From positions 62,001 to 126,000 of the forward strand of contig NZ_JAAAWN010000011.1 of NCBI RefSeq assembly GCF_010500865.1: 64,000 nt of DNA, written 5' to 3'. This stretch comes from Alteromonas profundi. Lineage in GTDB: Bacteria; Pseudomonadota; Gammaproteobacteria; Enterobacterales; Alteromonadaceae. This document shows positions 21,182-31,074 of this stretch, piece by piece. Made by a program: the position numbers and the translations under genes. A model generated the notes under the pieces. It was not told the DNA's origin, searched no databases, and worked only from the letters and a program-made list of their open reading frames with translations. Numbering within the stretch: the first letter of the stretch is position 1; the number at the start of each line of letters is the position of its first letter.

Positions 21182-21373
21182 ATGGATTTACAAGGTGCAA
21201 GTGCATCTGCAACGTCCGGTGCGTCACTTGAAGTTGCCTCTTTAAAGTTGGCTAAAAGCCAACAGCAGGAAGAAGGTAAAGCGACGCTTCAGCTGCTGGA
21301 AACAGCCGCTGACGTACCAAAACCCTCATCGTCTGATCCATCGCTTGGTGCCAATATAGACACCTTTGCGTAA
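21182..21373 (+). CDS. YjfB-like putative motility protein
   Basis: 63 residues from the ATG at 21182; a longer in-frame reading from 21059 has no similar support. It has the small YjfB-family (PF14070) layout: a short N-terminus (MDLQGAS), an amphipathic helix LKLAKSQQQEEGKATLQLLE and the closing motif PSLGANIDTFA, matching the family ending (PxLGxNIDxxA). Members are tied to flagellar or swarming genes by name only. It is divergent from the PriC-like gene and convergent with epmB, whose stop lies 1 base away. Confidence 0.65.
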   Translation: MDLQGASASATSGASLEVASLKLAKSQQQEEGKATLQLLETAADVPKPSSSDPSLGANIDTFA

Positions 21374-21374
21374 A

Positions 21375-22400
21375 TTAGGGATGTAAGTGTAAGTCGATAG
21401 GCGTTTTGCCGGGCTCACCGCCAATTTCTCTTACCAGTTTTGGCACTAGGAAACCCGGCAAACGCTTTATCGCTTGCGCCATAATATTCCGGCCTTCTTC
21501 ATCGCTTACATAAAAGTGACTGGCACCTTGTACCTTGTCTAATACATGCAGGTAATAAGGCAATACTCCACTTTCAAACAGTGTTTCGCTAAGTGCACAT
21601 AACGCGTCAGCACTGTCGTTTACTCCTTTTAAAAGCACGGCTTGATTAAGTAGGGTTACACCTTGGTTTCGTAATGGCAATAAGCGTTGTATTAAGTTCT
21701 CGCTTACTTCATTGGCATGATTAGCATGCAACACCAACACTTTTTGCAGCGGAAGTTGGGTAAACCATTCACTAAAGGTGCTATCAATGCGTTCAGGCAA
21801 TACCACAGGCAAGCGAGTGTGAATACGTAAACGCTTAATATGCGGGATAGCGGCTATTTCATTTGCAAGCCAGCTAAGGTGGGTGTCTTTAGCCATTAAA
21901 GGGTCGCCGCCTGAAAAAATCACCTCATTGATATTGGGGTTGTCAGCAAGGTAATTGAGCGCTTCATACCATTGGCTTTTGCTTACCGCATTATCTTGAT
22001 AAGGGAAATGTCGCCGAAAGCAATAGCGACAGTTTACCGCGCAGCCGGTACGTACCATAAGAAGTGCTCGGGAATCGTATTTATGCAATATCCCTCTGCC
22101 TGCCGTTTGATGTTCTTGTAGCGGATCTTCGCTATAACCCGGTGCGACGACAAATTCATCACTTAGTGGCATAACTTGTTTAAACAAAGGGTCGTCAGGG
22201 TTACCCTTCTGCATTAATTGGGCAAAATGGCGAGGTACGCGCATGGGGAATAATTGGCGTGCTTTAACGTGCTGTGCGTACTTTTTGGCATCCAAACCTA
22301 AAAATTCCACCAGTTTAGTAGGATCGGTAAAGCTATTTGCCAATTCTTTTTGCCAGTTTAGCTCTACAGAAATCGGTTTTTTAGGTATTATTTGTTCCAC
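21375..22400 (-). CDS. epmB: EF-P beta-lysylation protein EpmB (lysine 2,3-aminomutase)
   Basis: 341 residues. The radical-SAM cysteine cluster is [14 protein letters not shown], followed by the GGDP motif in [15 protein letters not shown] lysine-binding and PLP-type region follows ([16 protein letters not shown] and [17 protein letters not shown]). EpmB converts (S)-alpha-lysine to (R)-beta-lysine, which EpmA attaches to EF-P. It is divergent from efp with only 36 bases between the start codons, so the two share a promoter region. EpmC, the hydroxylase, is not in the window. Confidence 0.93.
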   Translation of the reverse strand: MEQIIPKKPISVELNWQKELANSFTDPTKLVEFLGLDAKKYAQHVKARQLFPMRVPRHFAQLMQKGNPDDPLFKQVMPLSDEFVVAPGYSEDPLQEHQTAGRGILHKYDSRALLMVRTGCAVNCRYCFRRHFPYQDNAVSKSQWYEALNYLADNPNINEVIFSGGDPLMAKDTHLSWLANEIAAIPHIKRLRIHTRLPVVLPERIDSTFSEWFTQLPLQKVLVLHANHANEVSENLIQRLLPLRNQGVTLLNQAVLLKGVNDSADALCALSETLFESGVLPYYLHVLDKVQGASHFYVSDEEGRNIMAQAIKRLPGFLVPKLVREIGGEPGKTPIDLHLHP

Positions 22401-22436
22401 GAAACTTTTTGTACCTTATGTTTAGACAGAGGAATT

Positions 22437-23006
22437 ATGGCTAATTACAGCACTAACGAGTTCAAAGGCGGCCTGAAAATCATGCTGGACGGCGAACCTT
22501 GCAACATTCTTGAAAACGAATATGTTAAACCTGGCAAGGGCCAAGCATTTAACCGTGTAAAAATTCGTAAACTTATATCAGGTAAAGTTTTAGAAAAAAC
22601 CTTCCGCTCGGGTGAATCAGTAGAAGGCGCAGACGTTATGGATACTGAGCTTGCCTACCTGTACACCGACGGCGAATTCTATCACTTTATGAATAATGAT
22701 ACATTCGAACAAATCGCCGCTGATGAAAAAGCTGTGGGTGACAATGTAAAGTGGTTGGTAGAAAACGACGTGTGTACTATCACGTTATGGAACGGCTCAC
22801 CTATTACAGTTACGCCTCCCAATTTTGTTGAGTTAGAAATTACCGAAACTGACCCTGGCCTTAAAGGCGATACTGCAGGTACAGGCGGCAAGCCAGCAAC
22901 GCTTAGCACAGGTGCAGTGGTACGCGTGCCACTATTTGTGCAAACCGGTGAAGTTATTCGTGTGGATACTCGCTCAGGTGAGTACGTTTCACGGGTACAA
23001 AAGTAA
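22437..23006 (+). CDS. efp: Translation elongation factor P
   Basis: 189 residues from the ATG at 22437, preceded by GAGGAA; a further upstream ATG at 22392 would overlap epmB. KOW-like N-terminal domain, then OB domains. The modification site is Lys34 in VKPGKGQAF, the same position as in E. coli. The C-terminal motif [19 protein letters not shown] and [11 protein letters not shown] are textbook EF-P. It relieves ribosome stalling at polyproline. The flanking epmB and epmA supply its beta-lysine modification. Confidence 0.97.
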   Translation: MANYSTNEFKGGLKIMLDGEPCNILENEYVKPGKGQAFNRVKIRKLISGKVLEKTFRSGESVEGADVMDTELAYLYTDGEFYHFMNNDTFEQIAADEKAVGDNVKWLVENDVCTITLWNGSPITVTPPNFVELEITETDPGLKGDTAGTGGKPATLSTGAVVRVPLFVQTGEVIRVDTRSGEYVSRVQK

Positions 23007-23069
23007 CAGTATTGTGCCGGTATTCACGTTGAAATACCGGCTTCTTCTCTTTCATTCATAGCCTTTACT

Positions 23070-24038
23070 ATGCAGCAGTGGCAACCCACAACCTCACATC
23101 AAAACCGCGTTGCGCGGGCTAATTTGTTGCGTACTATTCGCGCATTTTTCTGCCAGCGAGATGTATTGGAAGTTGAGACTCCAACGCTTTCACAAGGTAC
23201 AGTAACCGACGAACACCTAGATGCATTTGCCACCGACTTTTACTACGGCTCCACGGGTAAACCTGTATCTTTATTTTTGCAAACTTCCCCTGAGTACGCA
23301 ATGAAGCGTCTATTATGTGCCGATAGTGGCGCAATTTACCAAATTAGCAAGGCGTTTCGCCATGAGGGGGAAGGGCGCTGGCATAACCCAGAATTTACTA
23401 TGCTTGAGTGGTATCGCCCGGGCTTTTCTCACGTAGAGTTGATGGCGGAGGTAGATGCCTTATTAATCGCCACCTTAGATACTGAACCTGCGGATAAAAT
23501 TAGCTACCAACAAGCTTTTATCGATGTGCTGGGGCTAGACCCCCTAACCGCCACTAACCATGCCCTTGATGATAAAATGCGATGTTGCGGCATTGATATT
23601 AATGCACCAGAAACATTAAGTATAGACAGTAAATTACAACTGCTTTTTGGCCAGGCTATTGAACCTATTATTGGCCGCGAACGCCCTTGTTTCGTCTACG
23701 GATTTCCCGCCTCTCAGGCAGCATTGGCAAGAATAAACCCCGAAGATAAGCGTATCGCCGATCGCTTTGAAGTGTATTTTCAAGGTGCTGAACTCGCCAA
23801 TGGCTTTTATGAGCTATGTGCACCCGATGAACAACGTAGGCGCTTTGCGCAAGATAATGAAAAGCGCCGCGCGGCAGGCTTGCCCACAAAACCTATTGAT
23901 GAATATTTTTTAAGCGCATTAGAAGCGGGATTACCTGATTGCGCAGGGGTGGCATTAGGTATTGATAGACTATTAATGATAAAAGTGGGGGCGCGCCACA
24001 TTCAAGACGTCATTAATTTCCCGGTTAGTCGCGCATAA
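23070..24038 (+). CDS. epmA: EF-P--(R)-beta-lysine ligase EpmA (GenX/PoxA)
   Basis: 322 residues, a class II lysyl-tRNA-synthetase catalytic core without the anticodon-binding domain. Motif 1 region FFCQRDVLEVETPTLSQGTV, motif 2 FRHEGEGRWHNPEFTMLEWY and motif 3 GVALGIDRLLMIKVGA are complete. EpmA activates beta-lysine and joins it to Lys34 of EF-P. It lies 63 bases after efp in the same direction, so one transcript is likely. Confidence 0.95.
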   Translation: MQQWQPTTSHQNRVARANLLRTIRAFFCQRDVLEVETPTLSQGTVTDEHLDAFATDFYYGSTGKPVSLFLQTSPEYAMKRLLCADSGAIYQISKAFRHEGEGRWHNPEFTMLEWYRPGFSHVELMAEVDALLIATLDTEPADKISYQQAFIDVLGLDPLTATNHALDDKMRCCGIDINAPETLSIDSKLQLLFGQAIEPIIGRERPCFVYGFPASQAALARINPEDKRIADRFEVYFQGAELANGFYELCAPDEQRRRFAQDNEKRRAAGLPTKPIDEYFLSALEAGLPDCAGVALGIDRLLMIKVGARHIQDVINFPVSRA

Positions 24039-24109
24039 CTTTTCCTTACGATAAATGTGGTTTTATGTCGGATCAAACGCAGTTGACTTTATACGCTTGA
24101 TAATAAAGA

Positions 24110-24121
24110 ATGTTATAACAT
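24110..24121. promoter_or_regulatory. Palindrome over the promoter of the ZnuD-like receptor, possible Zur-type operator
   Basis: ATGTTATAACAT is a perfect 12-bp palindrome. A TTGACT -35-like element (24083-24088) with a weak -10 (AAGAAT, 24106-24111) would place it over the promoter. Its GTTATA/TATAAC arms look like a compressed form of the gammaproteobacterial Zur box, which is usually longer. Fits zinc repression of a metal receptor, but only by analogy. Confidence 0.45.
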
Positions 24122-24156
24122 CACAAAGTTAACTATTTTGTTCCAAAGGAAACCAC

Positions 24157-26598
24157 ATGAAAATGCGTTCACTGCTTAGTATTACCATAGCAGGGCTGCT
24201 TAGCACACCTGTGTTAGCAACTACCGTAACGGGGAAAGTCACCGATCCATCAGGTAAGCCTGTGGTAGGCGCCGAAGTGACTATCGAAGGCACTCGTCGC
24301 GTGGCCGTTACTGGCGAAGACGGTATCTATCGGTTTGATGACGTAACCCAGCCTCATATTCATTTACATGTATTTTCTTCGCAATTTATCCACGGAGATA
24401 ACGATTTAGGCGATGTAAGTACCGATCAAAATGTGGATTTTGTATTAAAGCCAGCGTCAGTTGAAAACATTGTAGTAACGGCTACCGCGCTACAATCTTC
24501 TGTACTGGAATCCGTTACGCCCGTCACTGTTATAGGTGCAGAAAAGCTTCGCAAAATAGAGGCGCCCACGTTAGGAGAAACGCTAAAAAACTCGCCTGGG
24601 GTACACAGCACCTATTTTGGTCCCGTTGCGAGTAGCCCTATTATTCGCGGCAACGATGGCCCTAGAGTAAAGATTGTTCAAAACGGACTGGATGTATCTG
24701 ACGTATCCCGTGTTGGCCCTGACCATAATGTAACCACGACCATGGCCAGTGCTACGCAAGTCGAAGTCCTTCGTGGCCCAGCCACCTTGCAATATGGTAG
24801 CGGGGCAATTGGCGGCGTGGTGAATGTGGTAGATAAACGTATACCTCAATATCACGTTGATGGCGTAGAAGGCGAGGTAGAAGCTAGCTACAGCACCGTA
24901 AACGAAGGCCAGTACACCCGTGGTGATGTTACGGGCGGGGCAGGCAATATCGTATGGCATTTAGATGGCTTTTATCGCGACACCGACAATGCAGATATCC
25001 CCGGTTATGCCTCGGCTGAGCCCGATGATGATGAAGAAAAAGGGGTATTGGAAAACAGTGCCATGGAAACATCAAATATCGTCGCTGGGCTTTCCTATGT
25101 GGCCGATGAAGGTTATTTGGGCTTTGCTGTAGAGCAATTAGATAACGAATATGGTGTACCCGGGCATAGCCATGATCATGGTCATGAAGAGGAACACGAA
25201 GACGAAACTGAAGAAGAGCACGAGGAGCATGCTGAAGAAGGCACCTTGCTTGATGTAGACATGACCCGCTATCAAGTGGCAGGTGAATGGCATTCGCCTA
25301 TTGAAGGGCTAACCAATATTAAGTTTGCTGGTGCGTATACTGACTACGAACATGCCGAAATTGAAGACGGTGAGCTAGGGACAGTATTTACCAATGAATC
25401 AAGCGATATGCGCTTGTCTTTGTATCATGAAGAAGTGAAAGGATGGCATGGCGTATTTGGCCTGCAGGCTAACCACAGTGATTATACTGCGGTAGGAGAG
25501 GAAGCGTTTACGCCAGCCAATACCACGTCGAGTTATGCGTTGTATTTAATCGAGCAAAAAGTTGTGGGTGATGTGACCTTCGAGTTAGGTGGGCGTATCG
25601 AACGTACATCCTATGATGCAGATGACAGTGAGGTTGAGCTTCATGCACTGCATGTAGAAGATGACCACGACGAAGACGAGCACGATGACCATGAAGGCGA
25701 CGATGAGGATCATGAAGAACATGGTACCGAATTTAGCTTTCCTGACTATGATTTTACCAGTACCTCCTTATCAGCGGGGGCAAATTGGGAGTATGTAGAA
25801 GGGCAATCTGTCGCAATTACATTATCACGCAGTGAGCGTGCGCCTAGTCAACAAGAATTGTTTTCAGCAGGTCAGCATTTAGCAACGGAAAGCTTTGAAG
25901 TGGGGTTAGTCTTTGATATGGATGATGAAGGCCATATTGAAGAAAACCTTCGTGGGGTAAATGAAGAGGTAAGCACGAACCTTGATATTACCTTTCGTAA
26001 ATTCACCGGTAATTGGGGCTACAGTGTTTCATTCTTTTATAACCAAGCAGACGATTATATTTACCAAAGCAACACAGGGTTAATCGCGCTTAGTGAGGAA
26101 GAAGAACATGAGGAACACGAAGAAGAGGAAGCCCATAGCGATGAAGAAGGTTATCCGGTTTATTATTTCCAACAAGCTGATGCCGATATTTGGGGCGTGG
26201 AAGCTGAAACTTACTTCGATATAAACAACAATGTCCGTCTAACGGTGTTCAGTGATTATATTGATGCCGAAGTAGAAAGTGATAATTTACCGCGTACCCC
26301 TCCACTACGTGTGGGTAGCGAGCTTAGCTATGTGAATAATGGCTTAACTGCCGATGTAGGCTTTACTTGGTATGATGCGCAAGATGATGTTGCTGATTTT
26401 GAAACCACCACCGACGGTTATACGTTGGTAAATGCAAATCTTCAATATGAGTTCACGGGTGAAGGCGTAGATTGGGTTGTTTTCGCTAAAGGCAGCAATT
26501 TAACCGATGAAGAAGCGCGGGTGCATACGTCTTATTTGAAAGACAAAGCGCCGCTTCCGGGTAGAAATCTAACCTTTGGTGTGAGAGCGTTGTTTTAA
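24157..26598 (+). CDS. TonB-dependent metal receptor, ZnuD-like
   Basis: 813 residues with a signal peptide (cleavage near VLA at 21), a carboxypeptidase-regulatory-like domain (about 23-95, VTGKVTDPSGKPVVGAEVTI), a TonB-box-like segment (NIVVTATAL), a plug (GVHSTYFGPVASSPIIRG, GPATLQYGSGAIGGVVNVVD) and a 22-strand barrel ending in F. Three loops are packed with His, Asp and Glu: about 337-361, 499-525 and 647-667. Such loops are known in ZnuD-type zinc receptors, where they capture Zn(II) outside the cell. ATG at 24157 has an AAAGGA ribosome site. It stands alone behind a palindrome that may be a Zur site. Copper or another metal remains possible. Confidence 0.82.
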   Translation: MKMRSLLSITIAGLLSTPVLATTVTGKVTDPSGKPVVGAEVTIEGTRRVAVTGEDGIYRFDDVTQPHIHLHVFSSQFIHGDNDLGDVSTDQNVDFVLKPASVENIVVTATALQSSVLESVTPVTVIGAEKLRKIEAPTLGETLKNSPGVHSTYFGPVASSPIIRGNDGPRVKIVQNGLDVSDVSRVGPDHNVTTTMASATQVEVLRGPATLQYGSGAIGGVVNVVDKRIPQYHVDGVEGEVEASYSTVNEGQYTRGDVTGGAGNIVWHLDGFYRDTDNADIPGYASAEPDDDEEKGVLENSAMETSNIVAGLSYVADEGYLGFAVEQLDNEYGVPGHSHDHGHEEEHEDETEEEHEEHAEEGTLLDVDMTRYQVAGEWHSPIEGLTNIKFAGAYTDYEHAEIEDGELGTVFTNESSDMRLSLYHEEVKGWHGVFGLQANHSDYTAVGEEAFTPANTTSSYALYLIEQKVVGDVTFELGGRIERTSYDADDSEVELHALHVEDDHDEDEHDDHEGDDEDHEEHGTEFSFPDYDFTSTSLSAGANWEYVEGQSVAITLSRSERAPSQQELFSAGQHLATESFEVGLVFDMDDEGHIEENLRGVNEEVSTNLDITFRKFTGNWGYSVSFFYNQADDYIYQSNTGLIALSEEEEHEEHEEEEAHSDEEGYPVYYFQQADADIWGVEAETYFDINNNVRLTVFSDYIDAEVESDNLPRTPPLRVGSELSYVNNGLTADVGFTWYDAQDDVADFETTTDGYTLVNANLQYEFTGEGVDWVVFAKGSNLTDEEARVHTSYLKDKAPLPGRNLTFGVRALF

Positions 26599-26650
26599 AT
26601 AAGCTTTAGCTGCGCAGACGAAGGACCTTCCTTTATTTGCGCAGCTTGCT

Positions 26651-27304
26651 ATGCTCTACGAGGACGCCTTGAATTCACAAACCGAAAGCCATGTTATTGC
26701 ATTTTTATCCACAGTGCCTGCGCAGCATTACGTACTGGGGTATGGCAGTTTACTTAGCCGCGATAGCCGAGAACGATATTCGCAAATATTTACCCCTGGG
26801 CTTCCTGTAAATGTTACGGGGTTTCAGCGCGCTTGGGTAACGCGCAGTATAGCCGAACAACAAACCTATGTGGGGGCCATAACTGATAGTAACAGCCAAC
26901 TTAATGCATTACTTATTCCTACCGCCATTAACCCCCAGTTAAAAGACCGCGAAAAAGACTACCGTTTTGTTGAAGTAGGGGTCCAAGCGCTATCATTTAC
27001 TGGTGCACCAATGAGTGAAACACTTTTCAATGCGTTGGAAAAACATACTTTTTGGATATGTGAAACGTTACAGGTGCTGCCCGCCAATGAGCAATTCCCT
27101 GTACACCAAACCTATATCGATACCTGCTTATCTGGATGTTTTGAACATGGCGGAGAGACAAAAGCGCACGCTTTTGTCTCTCAAACTAAGGGATGGGAAC
27201 ACCCTCGCTATAACGATCGAGAAGCGCCTAAATACCCGCGGGCCGCTAACCTAGATAGCCGTCAGCATAGTAAAATTGATGCTATTTTAAAGGCGCTTAG
27301 TTAG
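26651..27304 (+). CDS. Gamma-glutamylcyclotransferase-like family protein
   Basis: 217 residues. The YGSLLSRDSRERY segment after HYVLG matches the substrate-binding YGSL loop of gamma-glutamylcyclotransferase/AIG2-type folds, and VNVTGFQRAWVTRS matches the following strand pair. The catalytic glutamate of that fold cannot be pointed to with confidence. Known members act on gamma-glutamyl compounds such as glutathione. No linked gene gives the substrate. It is 52 bases after the receptor gene. Confidence 0.6.
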   Translation: MLYEDALNSQTESHVIAFLSTVPAQHYVLGYGSLLSRDSRERYSQIFTPGLPVNVTGFQRAWVTRSIAEQQTYVGAITDSNSQLNALLIPTAINPQLKDREKDYRFVEVGVQALSFTGAPMSETLFNALEKHTFWICETLQVLPANEQFPVHQTYIDTCLSGCFEHGGETKAHAFVSQTKGWEHPRYNDREAPKYPRAANLDSRQHSKIDAILKALS

Positions 27305-27397
27305 CTTTATCTTCAGTAGCTCTAATCGTTTAATCTACCTTAGGTAGGCGCGCCTCTATTATGCGTGTCATTTATAAGGAAATAAGCTGAGACATTT

Positions 27398-27898
27398 ATG
27401 CATATTCAAACCCAACGTTTAACATTAAGGCCATTGAGCTTAGATGATCGCCAGTGGATCCTTACCTTAAATCGCGATCCTTTGTGGTTAAAATACATTG
27501 GTTGTAAGAATATATTCACCCTTGATGACGCCTGCGATTACATTGTTCAAACCCATGCTCAACAACAGGAGTGGGGCTATGGTTTACAGGCGATAGAGTG
27601 CAATAAAACACACCAGCCATTGGGGGTTTGCGGCCTATTTAATCGGTTTGCTTTTCGCTATCCAGATCTTGGCTTTGCGTTACTGCCCGAAGGGCGCGGG
27701 GCGGGTATCTGCAAAGAGGCTTGTGAAGGTGTCATTAAATGGGCTACTGAGCAAGGTTACGAATTTTTAACTGCTATGACCCACCCTGAAAATAGCGCAT
27801 CTCAACATGTACTAGAGCGTTTGGGCTTTAAGCCGCGCGGCTATTATTATGATAAAGCCTTTCCAGGCCAAACCCTGTTCTGGTTAAATCTTACTTAA
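27398..27898 (+). CDS. GNAT-family N-acetyltransferase (RimJ/RimL-like)
   Basis: 166 residues with the usual order of that group: TQRLTLRPLSLDDRQW at the start, GVCGLFNRFAFRYPDLGFALLPEGRGAGICKEA (acetyl-CoA pyrophosphate loop, with G-R-G-A-G near residue 105), and NSASQHVLERLGFKPRG near the end. The family transfers acetyl from acetyl-CoA to N-termini or small amines; the acceptor here is unknown. Confidence 0.78.
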   Translation: MHIQTQRLTLRPLSLDDRQWILTLNRDPLWLKYIGCKNIFTLDDACDYIVQTHAQQQEWGYGLQAIECNKTHQPLGVCGLFNRFAFRYPDLGFALLPEGRGAGICKEACEGVIKWATEQGYEFLTAMTHPENSASQHVLERLGFKPRGYYYDKAFPGQTLFWLNLT

Positions 27899-27939
27899 CC
27901 AACTAAAGTGGGAGAGTGATTACAAATAAGGTTTCCCCC

Positions 27940-28401
27940 ATGCGATCCCTAGAATTAAAAGTTCCGCCGGTAGCCCTTTTGCTAGTGTTTGTTGTGGCTA
28001 GTTGGCTTATAGCTCTTGGGTTTCCTGCCTATAACTTTGCGTTGCCCTATAGACATTACATAGCGCTAATAGTGTGTGCGTTAGGTTTTATATTTGCTTT
28101 GCTGGGTGTGCATGCATTTCGCCGAGCAGGAACTACTGTAGACCCCAGAATACCACAACAGACCGAAACATTAGTTGTGAAAGGAGTGTTTGGCGTAAGC
28201 CGTAACCCTATGTATGTGGGCTTTTTATTGGCATTAATCGCATGGTGCCTTTGGCTAGAAAACGGGGTTAGCGTGTTAGTCATTCCCGCTTTTATCGTTT
28301 ATATGAATCAATTTCAAATAAAGCCTGAAGAACGGTTTATGCAGGCTAAATTCGGCGCCGACTATACCCAGTATACCCTTGCGGTTCGTCGCTGGCTCTA
28401 A
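27940..28401 (+). CDS. Membrane methyltransferase, isoprenylcysteine/phospholipid methyltransferase (ICMT/PEMT) family
   Basis: 153 residues from ATG 27940; a GTG at 27916 in the same frame would give 161. Four hydrophobic segments (about 10-32, 38-58, 88-112, 112-128). The family signature SRNPMYVGFLLALIAWCLW and the closing EERFMQAKFGADYTQY are present, as in small bacterial ICMT-like proteins, which bind S-adenosylmethionine inside the membrane. Substrate unknown. Confidence 0.68.
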   Translation: MRSLELKVPPVALLLVFVVASWLIALGFPAYNFALPYRHYIALIVCALGFIFALLGVHAFRRAGTTVDPRIPQQTETLVVKGVFGVSRNPMYVGFLLALIAWCLWLENGVSVLVIPAFIVYMNQFQIKPEERFMQAKFGADYTQYTLAVRRWL

Positions 28402-28731
28402 CCTATTATGATTGCTTCTTTAGTCTAACTTGGTGCATTCCGCTGTTTTTACTTGTCGTTTTTGTGCAGTGCACCATTGGTCAGTGAGAGTGCTTGTTAA
28501 TGCTATGCGGTTCTTAATGTAAATTACGTGTAAAAGTGGTCGTGACGTTGGAAACGAAAACGTAGCTTGTCCTCACTGTTTGCTTATTTATCTCAATTTT
28601 TATGAATGCTTCCCGTGTTGGTATGCCTGTTGAATGTGTTGTGTAGACACCGCACCGCATAGGGAAGTGCGCAGAATAATAACAAGGTCCACCCATACGG
28701 GAATATCAACCTGACTGAGATAATAAAAACC
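28402..28731. other. 330-bp intergenic region before a TonB receptor gene
   Basis: No open frame with support was found. It must hold the promoter of the downstream receptor gene. A TGCACC element at 28470-28475 resembles an NtrC half-site but no sigma-54 -24/-12 pair follows it. The last 130 bases contain short direct and inverted runs with no clear operator. Confidence 0.6.
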
Positions 28732-31074
28732 ATGACAACAAAACGCACATTCAAGCCCTTCACTTTTTCTATTATAGCGGGCGCTATAAGCCAAATATTA
28801 CTTACCACACACGTTCAGGCGCAATCAGCCGAAGACACAGAAGCAAAAACTGAAGAAAAAATAGTAGTAACCGGACGGCGGGTATCGCAAAGTGATATTG
28901 CCATTGGAACCGATGAGGCCACCAATACATTGGCCGTTAGCCGAGAGGAACTACTTTCAGCGCCATCGGGGATCTCAGGGCTTAAAATGCTAGAAAGTTT
29001 ACCGGGTTTTAATGTGCAAACCGATGGAGCGTTAGGGCTCTACGAATTTGGTAACTCTGTGCAGGTACGCGCGTTCCAGTTAAGCCAGATGGGCTTTGTA
29101 CTTGATGGAATTCCGATGGGACGTTCTGATGCCTTTGGCGGGAGTCCAATTTTCCGCTATGTGGATAATGAGAACTTAGGTGCAGTGATTGCTTCTCCTG
29201 GGGCCGGCGATGTATCAGCCCCTACTTACGCATCACTTGGACCCATTGCAGAATACACCACTGTGCGTCCTTCTGATGAAATGGGCGGTATGGTTTCTAT
29301 TACTGCCGGTGACTTTGATTTACAGCGTACCTTCGTAAAGTTGGAAACCGGAGACATTGATGGATTTAAGGCGTATGTGAGTCGCTCTAAAACCGACTCT
29401 GAACTATGGCGTGGGCCAGGTACCATCGACCGTGAACATATTGAGGGAAAAGCGCTATATGAATTTGGCAGTAGTTACATTAGTGCCACCTATGTATCAA
29501 ACGATTTCTTTGACTACGACTCGCCATCCGCCGCTGCGTCAACCTTTGAAGATGACTACTATTACAGTTACGCAGATAGTATTCCAGAAGGGTGTATAGG
29601 CGCAGAGACTGGTGTGTATGATTTTAATGGCGACGGCACTATCGATGATAGTGATTTTACCCCCGTATTTACCGGATCAAACTGCACCAGTTATTACGAA
29701 GACCGCATTAATATCCGTGACGATAAACTTTATTCATTGGGCTTTGGTACCTATTTAACCGAGGAAATGCAACTTGACGTTACTGCCTATCACGAGTCTA
29801 AAGATGGCTATGGTGTGTCACCAGATAGCTATACTAATACGCTAAGTATTTACACCGATCAGGCTGCCGCTGGGCTTGATGTGGTTCATCCACGCGGTGT
29901 GCAATACGGGCTATCCACTGTGGGTGGCGATCGCGATGGCATAGTAGCAGGTGTTACGTGGTTTCTAGGCGAGCATAGAATTGAGTTTGGTGGCTGGATA
30001 GAAGACGATACCTATAACCGTACACAAGCCCGTTACAATAAAACAGGGGGGAGTGCTGATGGCGCGGTAATAGAAGATGAAGTGGCTTATTATCGCCGCG
30101 ATTATACTGCGGTAAGAGAGACAACCCAGCTATATATTAAAGATAACTTTTCGTTGATGGACGACGATTTATTGCTTGAAATAGGCTTTAAATCTCTTTC
30201 GGTAGATTATTCTCTTGATGGTTATCGTGATTATGACGATTACGAAATCGATGGTGAGCCAGGTTATGGACCGCAATATGTTGAAGCTGAATATACCGAT
30301 AACTTTCTTCCTATGGTGGGGGCGGTATATCGGTTAAATGATACCGATCAGCTCTTTGCGTCCGTGGCGCAAAATTTCGCGCTGCCAGCAGGTACTGACG
30401 ATATATTTGATAACGCAGTGGGTTTTGATGCAGAAGCACCAGAAGGCGAAGAGGCAGATAACTATGAAGTTGGTTTTCGTACAAACCGCGAAACCTATAA
30501 CGGCGCAGTAGCCCTATTTTATACTCGCTTTGATAACCGCTTAGTTGCAAGCAGTGTTATTAATCCAGCTACCCAGCAGCCAGAAACATTTTATGTTAAC
30601 GCGGGGGCGTCAAAGGCTTATGGTATTGAATTTAGTGGCGTGTTCCAGCCTGAAATATTTGATCGCAAACTTTATTTCAACGCGAATGCCTCGTTTAAGA
30701 AAGCAGAACTAGTAGATGGTTTCGACAGTAATCCTGCCGGTAGTCAGCTTCCCGATAGCCCTGAATGGCTTGTTACCGGTGGCGTGACGTACGAACCGAC
30801 GGAATGGTTGGTGGCTAATCTTTCAGCAAAGTATACCGATACCCGCTATACAGATTTCAACGAAACCTATGAGCTTGAAAGCTATCTTGTGGCGCAAGCC
30901 TACGTAGATATAGGGGGGCCTAACAATTTTGGAATGCCCGAAAATATGCGCTTACGTTTTAATGTGGACAACCTGTTCGACAAACAAGTTATGTCCTTTG
31001 GCTTTACCGGCTCATCCTTTGGACGCCCTCTTAGCCCACGAACTTTCCAAGCAACTCTTACGGTAGATTTTTAA
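28732..31074 (+). CDS. TonB-dependent receptor with EF-hand-like loop, partner of a dipeptidase
   Basis: 780 residues: signal peptide (cleavage after VQAQ near 31), TonB-box-like EEKIVVTGRR, plug domain (about 60-180) and a barrel ending in ATLTVDF. In a probable extracellular loop, DFNGDGTIDDSD (residues 297-308) exactly fits a 12-residue EF-hand/dockerin calcium loop, with Asp/Asn at 1, 3, 5, 9 and 12 and Gly at 6, and it lies between Cys288 and Cys318, which could form a disulfide. The cargo is unknown. The stop codon is followed at once by the start of a secreted dipeptidase gene, so a peptide or amino-acid-type substrate is a reasonable guess. Confidence 0.85.
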   Translation: MTTKRTFKPFTFSIIAGAISQILLTTHVQAQSAEDTEAKTEEKIVVTGRRVSQSDIAIGTDEATNTLAVSREELLSAPSGISGLKMLESLPGFNVQTDGALGLYEFGNSVQVRAFQLSQMGFVLDGIPMGRSDAFGGSPIFRYVDNENLGAVIASPGAGDVSAPTYASLGPIAEYTTVRPSDEMGGMVSITAGDFDLQRTFVKLETGDIDGFKAYVSRSKTDSELWRGPGTIDREHIEGKALYEFGSSYISATYVSNDFFDYDSPSAAASTFEDDYYYSYADSIPEGCIGAETGVYDFNGDGTIDDSDFTPVFTGSNCTSYYEDRINIRDDKLYSLGFGTYLTEEMQLDVTAYHESKDGYGVSPDSYTNTLSIYTDQAAAGLDVVHPRGVQYGLSTVGGDRDGIVAGVTWFLGEHRIEFGGWIEDDTYNRTQARYNKTGGSADGAVIEDEVAYYRRDYTAVRETTQLYIKDNFSLMDDDLLLEIGFKSLSVDYSLDGYRDYDDYEIDGEPGYGPQYVEAEYTDNFLPMVGAVYRLNDTDQLFASVAQNFALPAGTDDIFDNAVGFDAEAPEGEEADNYEVGFRTNRETYNGAVALFYTRFDNRLVASSVINPATQQPETFYVNAGASKAYGIEFSGVFQPEIFDRKLYFNANASFKKAELVDGFDSNPAGSQLPDSPEWLVTGGVTYEPTEWLVANLSAKYTDTRYTDFNETYELESYLVAQAYVDIGGPNNFGMPENMRLRFNVDNLFDKQVMSFGFTGSSFGRPLSPRTFQATLTVDF

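Noticed and set aside
28470..28480. TGCACC element as an NtrC site for the EF-hand receptor
   Set aside because: No sigma-54 promoter follows; a chance match is likely.
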